From Amyelois transitella (lineage: Eukaryota > Arthropoda > Insecta > Lepidoptera > Pyralidae), in contig NC_083511.1 in NCBI RefSeq assembly GCF_032362555.1, forward strand, positions 7,068,001-7,132,000: DNA of 64,000 nucleotides, read 5' to 3'. Position 1 is the first letter of the stretch. Every line of letters starts with the position of its first letter. This document shows positions 9,767 to 19,677 of the stretch, one piece after another. The position numbers were made by a program, and so were the translations under genes. Under the pieces are notes generated by a model, which worked only from the letters and a program-made list of their open reading frames with translations, had not been told where the DNA came from and searched no databases.

Positions 9767-10578
9767 AAGCTATACTGTTTTGTGATAATACCTTTTTTAG
9801 ACAGATTAGTATTTTGTAGGATGAGTATTTAGTAGTTACTTTGGAATTTTTCTGGAAAATAAAGTAAAATTAGATTAAACAACCAAAACACTAAGTATGA
9901 AAACGAGGGCTTAGAGCAAAATCGTGAAAATTCCGTGACGGAATGAGAAAAGTAATTAGACATGTTTTAACATTGTAAACATCAGGTTACATTATTAACA
10001 TGTCTCACTCAAAGTGAATAAGGTAGCTTAGTAATTTCGTGAATACAAGGGAACGAATACATTTGGAAAACATTTAGGGCTGGAATTTAATTAGTTCGAA
10101 TAAAATATTAACTCGATGAATGCTTATAAGGAGGAACAAGGAACAATAATAATAAAGCGATAAGAAGGTCTTACAAACACAAACTTATCTACGATCCATC
10201 GGGATTTCTCTCGAGTAAGCGACCAAATTCTAAACAAACACATTTTCCGAATAAACAAACTTAAGTACACATATTCCTTCTGATTAATTAAAATCCACCG
10301 AACATCTTATGATTTTGTAAGTTTGTTACGTGTCTTTGTATAATACGGGGCAAGGTATTTCAATATATTCTAATGTTCGTAATATTCAATTAGGTATAAT
10401 ACCTGGTTTTGATTTTACTGTGACCGTGTAGTGCACTTAAGTTTGAAGATAACTTTGCGCTTTTGATATAGAAAAATATTTTGGGAAAACATAATGAGTG
10501 AAGTTCGATTATGTTTTTAGTAAGTAATGTTCCTCTCCAGAGATGTCATTGTAGAGACTATTCTAAGATAACAAAACA
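9767..10578. other. No gene seen
   Basis: AT-rich sequence with no recognised gene or repeat. Confidence 0.5.
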
Positions 10579-10650
10579 TGCATACATACTTATAGTCACG
10601 TCTATATCCCTGCGGGGTAGACAGGGCAAACAGTCCTGGCTTTATGATAT
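10579..10650 (-). repeat. SINE family 1, 3' end only
   Basis: CATACATACTTATAGTCACG, then CCCTGCGGGGTAGACAGGGC and a short piece beyond. Only the last 70 bases of the element are kept. Confidence 0.7.
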
Positions 10651-11234
10651 AACAAATTATGCTTGGTAGATAATTGGTATTTTCCTTTCTGCAAAGATTA
10701 TTCTGTAGAACGCAAATTAAACATTCGCCACGACATATAACAAACAGTATTGTTAACTTCAAAGTTCTGCAATAGTTTTATTTTAGTCTCAAGATATCCT
10801 GAGAAAGCCGATGTATTTCTTCAGGAAAAAAATACCCCGCGAAATTTTTGATATTGTAACCAAGATATTTTTTTTCCTTTATAATGCTCATTATTGTGAT
10901 TTTGCCGTGAAAGTGACTGAGCTAGAGGAAAAAGAAAAAAAAAATCACATTTTATAATTATTTCTCAATATTCAGGGGTTAAAATTATAATGAATAAATA
11001 TATAATTCAACTTGACTCACAATAAAACTACCTCATAAAAATAATTAAATAGATCTAACGTTTGAATTTGCCTTCAAATCATATAAATACACAATACTAA
11101 AGTTGACAAGACAATAATAGAAATGAGTATTGCGTTTTCACCACAAAGACCATACTTCAAACAGTCTTAAGACATAAAAATATCAGACGATAATTACAAG
11201 TTAGGAATCTAATCAGTACGTGCATTATTAAATA
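10651..11234. other. No gene seen
   Basis: AT-rich sequence with no recognised gene or repeat. Confidence 0.5.
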
Positions 11235-11790
11235 CTAGCGACCCGCCCCGGCTTCGCACGGATGCACAGCCGATACTAAATATATCTCTATTAGAACTAA
11301 CTAAAGGACCGCCCGCAAAAATCTACATAAACTGTACTTATTGATGAAATTATTTATTTTGATAAGGATTAATAGCATGAGTAAAAAAAAAGCGTTTAAA
11401 TGTAGACCAAAAAAAATTCAAGATTTTTAAATAAAAATGTGGTTGTTGTGCCTCACTCGACATTGATAGGTATAGTGTCTCGCGGACTTTTTTGTAGATA
11501 TTCATAAGATCTACAGTTAATTAAAACATTTTATGGTTCTATCTTTTGTAGTTTAGGCAGAGTACGCAAAATAAGTAACTTTTTGGTTGATTTTTTTCAG
11601 TTTGTGTCCGAAAAATCCAAATATATTACGGAACCCTATTTTTTTTCCAAAACAAAATGTAGTCTATGTTACTCGTGGATAATGTAGCTTTCGAATGGTG
11701 AAAGAATTTTTAAAATCGGTCCAGTAGTTTTTGAGCCTATTCATTACAACCAAACAAACAAAGTTTTCCTCTTTATAATATTAGTGTAGA
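11235..11790 (-). mobile_element. Non-autonomous Helitron, 556 bp
   Basis: Read on the minus strand it starts TCTACACTAATATTATAAAG after an A (11791) and ends GCGAAGCCGGGGCGGGTCG-CTAG followed by T (11234). This is the Helitron layout: 5' TC, a GC-rich hairpin near the 3' end, CTRR terminus, insertion between A and T. No coding capacity. The composite element at 59422-60326 is a close relative, sharing the CGACCCGCCCCGGCTTCGCA end and the TCCTCTTTATAATATTA end. Confidence 0.8.
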
Positions 11791-11792
11791 TG

Positions 11793-11874
11793 TACGAAGT
11801 AACCGCTGACAATGTAACATGCGTGTAACGGTTACTTCGTTTTACTGTAATTTTACTGTAAATTTTACTGTAAA
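11793..11874. repeat. Short inverted repeat plus 11-base tandem repeats
   Basis: ACGAAGTAACCG is repeated in inverted form as CGGTTACTTCGT about 20 bases on. Three TTTTACTGTAA units follow. The block adjoins the Helitron end. Significance unknown. Confidence 0.5.
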
Positions 11875-12720
11875 TGGAACAGGATGTGTGACGATAGATA
11901 GATGATTATAACGTCGTTTCTAAAATCGGAATCATAAAGAACTAATTCTTAACTTCTGCATATTTTATGAAACTGTCGCAAAGAACTTTAATAATTGTTG
12001 TTTAAACAAACATCACATCTTTATCATTGACAGTACCAATAGTGACAAGACTCTAAGGCCGCGTTTAGCCTTAGAGAAGAATCGCGTGCCTTTTCCTTGA
12101 CCGTCTTTTACGAACTGTGTGGGAAGCAGCTGGCACTCACGAACAAATATGTTACTTGTTACTTTTTCGAACCCCGAACCATAATGACCACTAGGCCATA
12201 GATGTCGACAGAGAAAAGATGTTCCATAAAAGCTTGTACGTCTTCTTAATTTCACAAATAATTTCAATATTTTTTTAAAGTAATTTCTTATTTATGGTTA
12301 TCCACCTAAAAATTTATTGATTGAACGAGTGAAGAATCCGTCTGTCTCGCAATGTTGATAACAGTCTATGAAATGTGACAATTGACATACTATTATTGAC
12401 GATCGGCTTTGTAGAAATTCAATGCATATCAAGAGACAAGTAAATTGGTCGATAATTGTAGATATGATATCTGATATCTATATAATTTTATTTAAGCTTT
12501 TATTAACTTACCCTGCATGATTAGCGCTAAATGACAGATGATGGCTTAAATAAAAAAAAAACTAAAAGTCTGAAAGTATGAGATTTTGTAAAACATTAAT
12601 AATTTCGGTAGTACCTATACGCTAGTATATATACTACGCTACTATAATAGATGTTCATTTCCATTCCCGTCAGTCTGTCTCCCAGTAACGGATGCGTTTA
12701 ATGTATATAGATAAAAAGAT
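11875..12720. other. No gene seen
   Basis: AT-rich. A patch at 12035-12140 vaguely resembles SINE family 1 but is too decayed to call. Confidence 0.45.
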
Positions 12721-12955
12721 ACATACATATATATAATCACGTCTATATCCCTTCCGGGGTAGACAGAGCCAAACAGTCTTAAAAAGACTGATAGGCCACG
12801 TTCAGTTGTTTGGCTTAATGATAGAATTGAGATTCAAATAGTGACCGGTTGCTAGCCTTACGTCTAAAAGAAGAATCCCAAGTTTATAAGCCTATCCCTT
12901 AGTCACATTTTACGAAATTCACGGGGAAAGAGATGAAGTGATCCTTTTCTTTTTT
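12721..12955 (-). repeat. SINE family 1, nearly full-length copy
   Basis: Minus strand. ACATACATATATATAATCAC tail, CCGGGGTAGACAGAGCCAAA, AAAAGACTGATAGGCCACGT, TTGGCTTAATGATAGAATTG, AAGTTTATAAGCCTATCCCT and AAAGAGATGAAGTGATCC. The 5'-most GTGCCG segment is absent. Confidence 0.85.
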
Positions 12956-13055
12956 ATTATTGTAGCACACGCGCACCATAAAAAGATGAGTACTTCGATA
13001 CATTATATAAACATCTCAAACCCAGGCCAATTAGAAAAAGTTAATTTTCCATGAC

Positions 13056-13081
13056 TTGACCGGGGATCAAACCCGGGATCA
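13056..13081 (-). repeat. tRNA-like B-box remnant
   Basis: On the minus strand, CCCGGGTTTGATCCCCGG resembles a tRNA T-arm/B-box. No anticodon arm or acceptor stem could be built around it, so this is best read as a piece of a tRNA-derived SINE, not a tRNA gene. Confidence 0.35.
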
Positions 13082-13434
13082 TAAAATGAGAATTCGTTTG
13101 ATGTATTTATCGCCATTGATTTATCGACAATTAATAATTACAATGACATTTACGGGCTTCTTGGCTATTGAGAAGGGCTTAATATTCCCTGATAAATTAA
13201 TATCCTTTGTGCTTCCGATAATCGTGTTATGCCCGTTTATTGTTGGAATTTTACTGCTAGGCCACGAGTAGCCGTACAAAGTTTTAGGGATTCCCAGTTA
13301 TATCATTATCTATCTATCTATCTATATATATAAAAGAAAGTCGTGTTAGTTACACCACTTATAACTCAAGAACGGCAGAACAGATTTGGCTGAAAAATGG
13401 TAGGGAGGTAGCTTAGAGCCAGGAGATGGACATA

Positions 13435-14755
13435 CTACTCTGTCAAGAAAGTAGCAGGAAAAGATCAATAATACACAAACTGTTTGTTATTCATCCAAAT
13501 TTATTTTATCACCTTCAAAATATGCTCCTTTAGAAACGATACACATACGCCAACGAATAATCCAATCATCAAAACATTTTTTAAACGCTGTTTCCGGAAT
13601 TGAGGTCAGTTCTCGCCGCGAATTCTCTTTTATGTCTTCTACCGATTGAAAACGGGTGCCACGAAGTGGTAATTTGAGTTTAGGAAAAAGAAAAAAGTCG
13701 GCTGGAGCCATATCTGGTGAATATGGTGGTTGCTCGATGGTATTTGTTGAGTGTTTGGTTAAAAATTCGTTCACAATGATGGCCTTGTGCGAAGGTGCAT
13801 TATCATGGTGCAAAATCCAAGAATTTTCTTTCCACAAATCTGGCCTTTTTCGTCGGATTTGCTCTCTTAAACGCCGCATAACACTCAAATAATATTCCTT
13901 ATTTACCGTTTGACCTTCCGGCAAGAATTCCGAGTGCACAACACCGCGATAGTCAAAGAAAACAGTCAACATGACTTTGACTTTTGAACGACTTTGGCGT
14001 GGTTTTTTCGGTTTCGGTTCAGTTGGAAGGCGCCACTCCGAAGCTTGTTGACTAGTTTGCATGTCAAACTCGTAAACCCACGTCTCGTCACCAGTAACAA
14101 TGCGTTTCATGAATGTTGGGTCGGAATTGACTCGTTCTAGCATGTCCTCAGCGAATCTCATGCGAATGAGTTTTTGAAAAAAATTCAGGTCTTTTGGGAC
14201 TAGCCGAGCGGCAACATGTTTCATACCCAAATTATTAGTTAAAATGGTACGGATCGACTCGTGAGATACAGAAAGTTCGGTGGCTATCTCTCTCAAAGTT
14301 GAATGAGGATTTTCAGTCACTATTTCCTTCACTTTTGCGATGTCAACTTCAGTTGCAGACGTTGATGGCCTACCAGAGCGAGGCAAATCTTCCATCACAT
14401 CTCGACCGCTTTTGAGCGCTTTGTACCACTCATAAGCACGAGTTTTTGATAAAGTCGATTCACCGTAAGCCTTCTGTAACATTTTCAGTGACTCCGAACA
14501 CGATATTCCATTGGCAATGCAAAATTTAAGACAAACTCTTTGTTCGATGTTTTTATCCATTATGAAATTAGCAATACACACTAGATATGATATAACTAAA
14601 AATAGCACTGTATTTAATGTAAACAACAGATGCAACTCAAACTCCGCGCCAAAATGGAAAACAGTTGTGCCAATCTAACAACAACAAAAAAAACAAAAAT
14701 TTGAATTTGGAACCATAAATAAATAATCCATTCCCGATACTTTTCTGACTGAATG
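13435..14755 (-). mobile_element. mariner-family DNA transposon, apparently intact, 1321 bp
   Basis: Flanked by TA duplications at 13433-13434 and 14756-14757. Inverted ends of about 28 bases: CTACTCTGTCAAGAAAGTAG on one side and, on the other strand, CATTCAGTCAGAAAAGTATC. They match at about three quarters of positions in the inner part. The second Helitron copy keeps the unoccupied site (GGACATAGGATAC, 15384-15396), which fixes both ends exactly. It encodes one uninterrupted transposase. Confidence 0.93.
13487..14560 (-). CDS. mariner transposase (DD34D)
   Basis: 357 residues, uninterrupted, starting MDKNIEQRVCLKF at 14560; the frame is open for 25 codons upstream but that part is not transposase-like. 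It cuts and pastes the element at TA sites. The N-terminus has two helix-turn-helix regions: one about residues 20-55, ending in the conserved SGRPS linker, and one about 75-105 (TLREIATELSVSHESIRTIL). RLVPKDL stands where the WVPHEL motif is expected. Catalytic residues are present: TGDETWVYEFD, HHDNAPSH, and YSPDMAPADFFLFPKLK, with 34 residues between the second and third Asp. Family length is about 345-350, so this is full size. The subfamily is not assigned. All visible key residues are kept, so activity is possible. Confidence 0.95.
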   Translation of the reverse strand: MDKNIEQRVCLKFCIANGISCSESLKMLQKAYGESTLSKTRAYEWYKALKSGRDVMEDLPRSGRPSTSATEVDIAKVKEIVTENPHSTLREIATELSVSHESIRTILTNNLGMKHVAARLVPKDLNFFQKLIRMRFAEDMLERVNSDPTFMKRIVTGDETWVYEFDMQTSQQASEWRLPTEPKPKKPRQSRSKVKVMLTVFFDYRGVVHSEFLPEGQTVNKEYYLSVMRRLREQIRRKRPDLWKENSWILHHDNAPSHKAIIVNEFLTKHSTNTIEQPPYSPDMAPADFFLFPKLKLPLRGTRFQSVEDIKENSRRELTSIPETAFKKCFDDWIIRWRMCIVSKGAYFEGDKINLDE

Positions 14756-15136
14756 TAGGATACTTTTTATCCCGTTCGACAGCATTCCCGTGTGACTTGA
14801 CATGAAACGTCAGTCACTATAAAACGTGGTATAACAAAAAAGAATCAGACTTGGAATAACAAAACGCAAATGACAGCTATGTAATTGACGTAAAATGACA
14901 GCTATGTAATGACGTATGGATGTAAATTTGTATGAAATTTCGTCAATTTTAACGTTGGGCACATGAAATTTTAGAATGTATGATATAATCATTAAAACAT
15001 TGGATTTTAAAAACTGCATCTCAAGGGCGAAAAATAAGGGTTGGAAGTTTGAATGAAACTTCGTTTTTTGATAGGTGTCGAAGTGCGAGAAGTCTTAAAT
15101 ATTGGTTAGTAAAAAATACGTATCAGTTGCGGAAAG

Positions 15137-15254
15137 CAGGATGGCACTAAATAGGATGGGATGGGACAGGATAGGACTGGATGGGGCAGGACGGGACACA
15201 ACAGGTTGGGACGGGACGGAACAGAACGAGAAGAGACGGGACAAGACGGGAGAA
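15137..15254. repeat. GGGAC/GGGAT purine-rich minisatellite, copy 1
   Basis: Degenerate five-base units (GGATG, GGGAC, GGACT, GGACG) with almost no pyrimidine runs. Several closely spaced G runs could form G-quadruplex or triplex structures. Part of the duplicated Helitron segment. Confidence 0.75.
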
Positions 15255-15275
15255 GCCATATGAATTTAAACCAAA

Positions 15276-15907
15276 TCTATATATATAAAAGAAAGTCGTG
15301 TTAGTTACACCACTTATAACTCAAGAACGGCAGAACAGATTTGGCTGAAAAATGGTAGGGAGGTAGCTTAGAGCCAGGAGATGGACATAGGATACTTTTT
15401 ATCCCGTTCGACAGCATTCCCGTGTGACTTGACATGAAACGTCAGTCACTATAAAACGTGGTATAACAAAAAAGAATCAGACTTGGAATAACAAAACGCA
15501 AATGACAGCTATGTAATTGACGTAAAATGACAGCTATGTAATGACGTATGGATGTAAATTTGTATGAAATTTCGTCAATTTTAACGTTGGGCACATGAAA
15601 TTTTAGAATGTATGATATAATCATTAAAACATTGGATTTTAAAAACTGCATCTCAAGGGCGAAAAATAAGGGTTGGAAGTTTGAATGAAACTTCGTTTTT
15701 TGATAGGTGTCGAAGTGCGAGAAGTCTTAAATATTGGTTAGTAAAAAATACGTATCAGTTGCGGAAAGCAGGATGGCACTAAATAGGATGGGATGGGACA
15801 GGATAGGACTGGATGGGGCAGGACGGGACACAACAGGTTGGGACGGGACGGAACAGAACGAGAAGAGACGGGACAAGACGGGAGAAGCCATATGAATTTA
15901 AACCAAA
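15276..15907 (+). repeat. 632-bp tandem duplicate of the Helitron 5' region, with empty mariner site
   Basis: Copy 2 of the duplication. Copy 1 is 13321-13434 plus 14758-15275 once the mariner is removed; both are exactly 632 bases. In the stretches compared by eye they are identical, including a chance 69-codon minus-strand frame (14810-15019 and 15442-15651), so the duplication is recent. Confidence 0.93.
15769..15886. repeat. GGGAC/GGGAT minisatellite, copy 2
   Basis: Same sequence as 15137-15254, shifted by the 632-base duplication. Confidence 0.75.
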
Positions 15908-17014
15908 TATAAACTTAAAACAGTCCCGCACGATACGGGATTAACAAATGGGTGAAATTTTATGGCGTATCCTTATAATCTAAAATACATTTGCACGGGC
16001 GAAGCCGCGGGCAAAATCTATATATATAATAAAACTAAGTTGATAAAATGTGTGGGCCGACAAAACTTAAAAAGGATTCCCGATACGATAAAGGGACTTA
16101 TATAGTGCAATAGCCCTTTATCCCCCCTCGAACAAGAAAGATCCCGTTTTAACTTAAAGGGCGTATTTTTAAAGATACAAGGGCTTTTCCAATTCCTTTA
16201 CTTGAAAATTAAGTGAAGTAGTGGCGCCATCTGTTGTCGAGTAGTTGAACTCCATTCAGAACAACGATTATTTGAGTTGCGTTTCGAAAGGCGCTGCGAG
16301 CAATTACAGCATGTGTAGCAATGGCGCAAAATTTAAAATTCCAATTTCAACAAAGTCTTAAATTACAATTGTTTCTATAATAAATTTATTAAATTTTGTG
16401 TATTTATACAGCATTAGGTAGCTTTTATTTTGGAGTTGAAGCGAGATAAATTTAGTTATTCAAATTATTAATTATTAATTCTGAAAATAATTTGAAATTT
16501 AAGTTTTCAAATTTCGCGCCTTTACTACTTATGCTATAGCTGCAGAACTTATTGTTAGGCGGATAATAATGTCGAGTATATTCTAGAAGGTGTAAAAGAA
16601 TATATTCTCGAACTTTTCCGAATATCCTAGAGCCCAGCTCTCTGAATATATAAGGGCCCGGTATCACCCGCTAGAGTTAGTTCGATTTTGAAAGCGATTG
16701 CGAAAGGAAATGAAAGAAGTTATCTGTGAGCATTTATTTTGAAGTATCACGTGTCAGTATTTTTAAATAGTGTGTTTAATTAATTCTAAGAAGAAAAAAG
16801 TCATCTGTGAGCCTTTATTGTGAAATACCAAATGTAAGTATTTTTAACAGACTTTAAAAAAAGAAAGTTTTCAGTTTGATTATTAATTATTTATAATAAT
16901 TATTTTTGAAAAAATATTTAATAGTGTCTTTAATTAATTCTAATGATTGTTTTTCTTTTTCTATTAATTGTTTGTCTATAAAATGTTTATTTAATTTATA
17001 TTTTACAGAAAACA

Positions 17015-17505
17015 ATGCCTAGACGTAAAAGAGGAGGAGATCTTGCCAGTTTGCAGCGAAACGGCGGAAACAAAAAGAACATCGAAGAAAAGAAACGGAA
17101 GAAAAGCGCGAAGCACGTTTACAAAATCAACGAACCAGGATGAGAACTCTGAGAAGTACAAAAAGTGAAGAAAGGAAAGAGAATGAAAGTGTAGAAGAAT
17201 CGAGAATTTTAAAAGATAATTTAACAAAGGAAGCATTCCACTACGACCCAACGAAAAAATATTACAATCAATACATGTTGTGATCAGAAAAATGAATAAC
17301 ATTTGCCAATTTTGCCACGCGAAAAAATTCAGTAAAGAAACACCAGGTCTCTGTTGCATGAATGGAAAAATTTGACTACCACCACTGGAAGCACCTCCGC
17401 AGGAATTTCTACATTACATGACCGGGGAAACACAAGAATCAAAACACTTTCTTCAAAATATAAGTTCATATAACTCCTGCTTCCAAATGACTTCTTTCGG
17501 AGTTA
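17015..17505 (+). pseudogene. Helitron RepHel protein, N-terminal region
   Basis: Starts MPRRKRGGDL after a TTTTACAG acceptor-like site. The frame is broken by several stops and shifts. Recognisable parts are a CxxC zinc-finger-like segment (NICQFCHAKKFS, then TPGLCCMNGKI), and HFLQNISSYNSCFQMTSFG, a highly conserved stretch before the Rep domain. Homology ends near 17505, where the inverted segment begins. Confidence 0.8.
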
Positions 17506-18110
17506 CTTCGACCAACACTTCCGTCTTCTTCAGTTTTTGTATCATCCATGGTTTTGGATATTTTTTTATACATTTTCCATCACTCATGCATGGTGCATTG
17601 AAGTTTAATGATCCACATGGTCCGTGAATCATGTTTTTCACTACTATGTTGTACAGTTCCGGATCTTTTTGTGGATCGTAAAATTCTGCTTGGATGATTT
17701 TGTCAATATCCGTGGGATAAATTTTATCGTGTAGCCATATGAGATTGTGTGAGTGAGGTAATCCTCGTTTTTGCCACTCAATTGTATACATCCAGCATCG
17801 AACGGTTCCAAAAATGTGGTATTTTGTGATGACTTCAATAAATCTTTTTTGTGTTTGTCGAAAAACTTGGGCTATTATGTCCTGTCGATCCATGGAGGTT
17901 TGTCCGTATTTTAGTTGTTCTTTAATGTCTGGCCATGATGAGTTGCATGTAAATGTTATGAAGAGATCAGGTCGTCCAAATTTTTTTACGTAAGTCATGG
18001 CATCTTGAGTATATTCGTGCATATGTCTTGGACTTCCTGTGTATGATGAAGGTAATATTACCATTGTTCCAATATCATCAATATTGCCGTCATTCATGAT
18101 TTCGTCTCGA
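17506..18110 (-). pseudogene. Helitron Rep (HUH) domain, inverted
   Basis: A largely open minus-strand frame (reported limits 17453-18097). It carries LRDEIMNDGNIDDIG, VILPSSYTGSPRHMHE, KKFGRPDLFITFTCN, then GLPHSHNLIW with the two metal-binding histidines (codons at 17747-17755; the middle residue is Ser where a hydrophobic one is usual), and GKCIKKYPKPW. The GYPxYRRR-type region with the catalytic tyrosines, which should follow, is absent. The segment lies opposite to the rest of the element. The true Rep match runs from about 18110 down to about 17510. Confidence 0.85.
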
Positions 18111-19111
18111 AGAGAACATTACAAGGATTGCGAAAAAACTCTGAAAGAGGGAGGAGTTCTACTCATACTGTCGGGAGATTTTCGACAAACACTTCCAGTT
18201 ATTCCCAAGTCAACACCAGCAGAACAAATCAATGCATGCTTAAAAAAGTCACATCTCTGGTCACAAGTACAAATACTGCAATTAACAAAAAACATGAGAG
18301 TTGAATTATCAAAAGATGAAACAGCACACTGCACATTTTGCTAAAATACTTTTACAAATAGGTGAAGATACATATCCTACTAACCAAACGACCGGCCTCA
18401 TTGAACTCAATAGTGATTTCTGTAACATAGCCACTACTGAAAACGATCTAATCGACAAAATTTATCCAAATATTGTTCAAAACTATACCAACGTAGAGTG
18501 GTTATTTCAAAGAGCAATTTTGGTCACTAAAAATAATGTTGTTGACGATATCAATTTCAATATTCTAAAGAAAATACCTGGTGAAGAGAGAATATACAAA
18601 TCGATGGACACGATGGTATCCAGTGAGGAAAGTGTCAACTTCCCTACAGAATTTCTGAACTCTTTACAAGTACCAGGAATGCTATTACACTGCTTTCGTC
18701 TCAAAATTGGATCTCCAATCATACTACTTAGAAATCTCGGCTCTCCAAAACTATGTAATGGAACGAGAATGATCGTAAAACAGCTATCGAATATTATTGA
18801 AGCTGAACTTATTTCTGGAAAGAACAAAGGACAAACAGTATTTATACCTAGAATACCACTGATCTCTTCTGAATTGCCATTTCAATTTAAAAGACTGCAA
18901 TTTCCAATTAAATTAGCTTTTAGTTTTACAATTAACAAAGCGCAAGGATAAACTTTAAAATATTGTGGCATTAACCTCAAAGAACCCTGCTTCTCTCACG
19001 GTCAGCTATATGTAGCTTGCTCAAGGGTAGGAAATCCGAAAAATCTATATATATATATATATACTCCAGACAATAAAATGAAAAATGTTGTTTATAAGCA
19101 AATAGTGTAAA
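18111..19111 (+). pseudogene. Helitron PIF1-like helicase, C-terminal part
   Basis: Two plus-strand frames with a shift near 18330 and a stop at about 18949. Motifs in order: GGVLLILSGDFRQTLPVIP (helicase motifs II/III), TKNMRV, then LQVPGMLLHCFRLKIGSPII, RNLGSPKLCNGTRMIV, FTINKAQG (motif V/VI region), and after the stop LYVACSRVGNPKNL. The Walker A motif is not present. In an intact element this domain unwinds DNA during rolling-circle transposition. Non-functional here. Confidence 0.88.
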
Positions 19112-19227
19112 CAATGAGCGAATGTTTTCAATAATTTTTTTTACTATCGCGTCAAAGTTTATTTTTTTATTTCACCTACCGTGTAATCTTATATCAACTC
19201 CCGGGCGAAGCCGGGTATTATAGCTAG

Positions 19228-19677
19228 TAATGTTATATTATGCAGCGTTTTTAATACGACAATTTCAAAAGAGAAGAATTTATTGTTATGTTAGTATGGA
19301 AATTAGTCTTGGGAATTTCAAATGTTTTACATAGTAGTAGTTAACGTTGGAATAGTACAAGGACCAAAGGTACAGGAGTGTTTAAGGTAACACAATAAAG
19401 AAGTTGTAGCGCACATCACTATTTTAGCAGACATTCCCCAACCCTATTTTTATGCTAAGGTTGGCGGCCTTGTCGGCCGCAGCCTATCACCATGCGTAGC
19501 GCCGCGTGCATTGACAATTTTCCTTTAAACGGTTGTCATTCCGTCTCGAACGACAAATGAGAGAGCTTCCCGCCTTTTTTGTTAGCTGCATGCCCGCTCT
19601 CTCGCGCCGAAACTGAGAGTTCGACCACCGTCCGCTCCGCCATGAGCGATGTTTATATGTGATCTTATAAATTATCA
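19228..19677. other. GC-rich island between Helitron and LINE
   Basis: 19430-19645 is markedly GC-rich, with GGCGGCCTTGTCGGCCGC and runs such as CTCTCTCGCGCC. No coding frame. It may be a 5' UTR or promoter remnant of the LINE that follows, or another repeat. Confidence 0.4.

Larger units (their letters stand above)
13321..16016 (+). mobile_element. Non-autonomous Helitron with internal tandem duplication and a nested mariner
   Basis: Starts A-TCTATATATATAAAAGAAAG, a common lepidopteran Helitron 5' end, followed by ACTCAAGAACGGCAGAACAG and AGGTAGCTTAGAGCCAGG. It ends near GCACGGGCGAAGCCGCGGGC (about 15993-16012), a typical Helitron 3' hairpin, but the final CTAG is missing and the next Helitron begins at 16017. 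Its first 632 bases are duplicated in tandem (13321-15275 without the mariner, then 15276-15907). The mariner sits in the first copy only. Confidence 0.75.
16017..19227 (+). mobile_element. Decayed autonomous Helitron, rearranged
   Basis: 5' TC at 16017 after an A, and 3' CTAG at 19224-19227 before a T, with the hairpin CCCGG-GCGAAG-CCGGG 10-25 bases inside the end. Between them lie pieces of a RepHel protein in the order N-terminal region (+), Rep domain (-), helicase C-terminal part (+). A large middle section, covering the Rep tyrosines and the first helicase motifs, is missing. It begins right where the previous Helitron ends. Confidence 0.88.

Noticed and set aside
12035..12140. Possible minus-strand SINE family 1 copy
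   Set aside because: Only short scattered matches (AATAGTGACAAG, GTCTTTTACGAA) remain; too weak to list as a copy.
13056..13081. tRNA gene
   Set aside because: A T-arm-like motif is present but no D-arm, anticodon arm or acceptor stem can be drawn around it.
13656..13892. Plus-strand frame within the mariner
   Set aside because: Antisense shadow of the transposase gene.
14810..15651. Two identical 69-residue minus-strand frames that look like a conserved gene
   Set aside because: They are identical because the 632-base Helitron segment is duplicated. Neither has coding features.
18507..18827. Minus-strand frame of 106 residues in the Helitron
   Set aside because: Antisense of the helicase region, which has clear family motifs on the plus strand.
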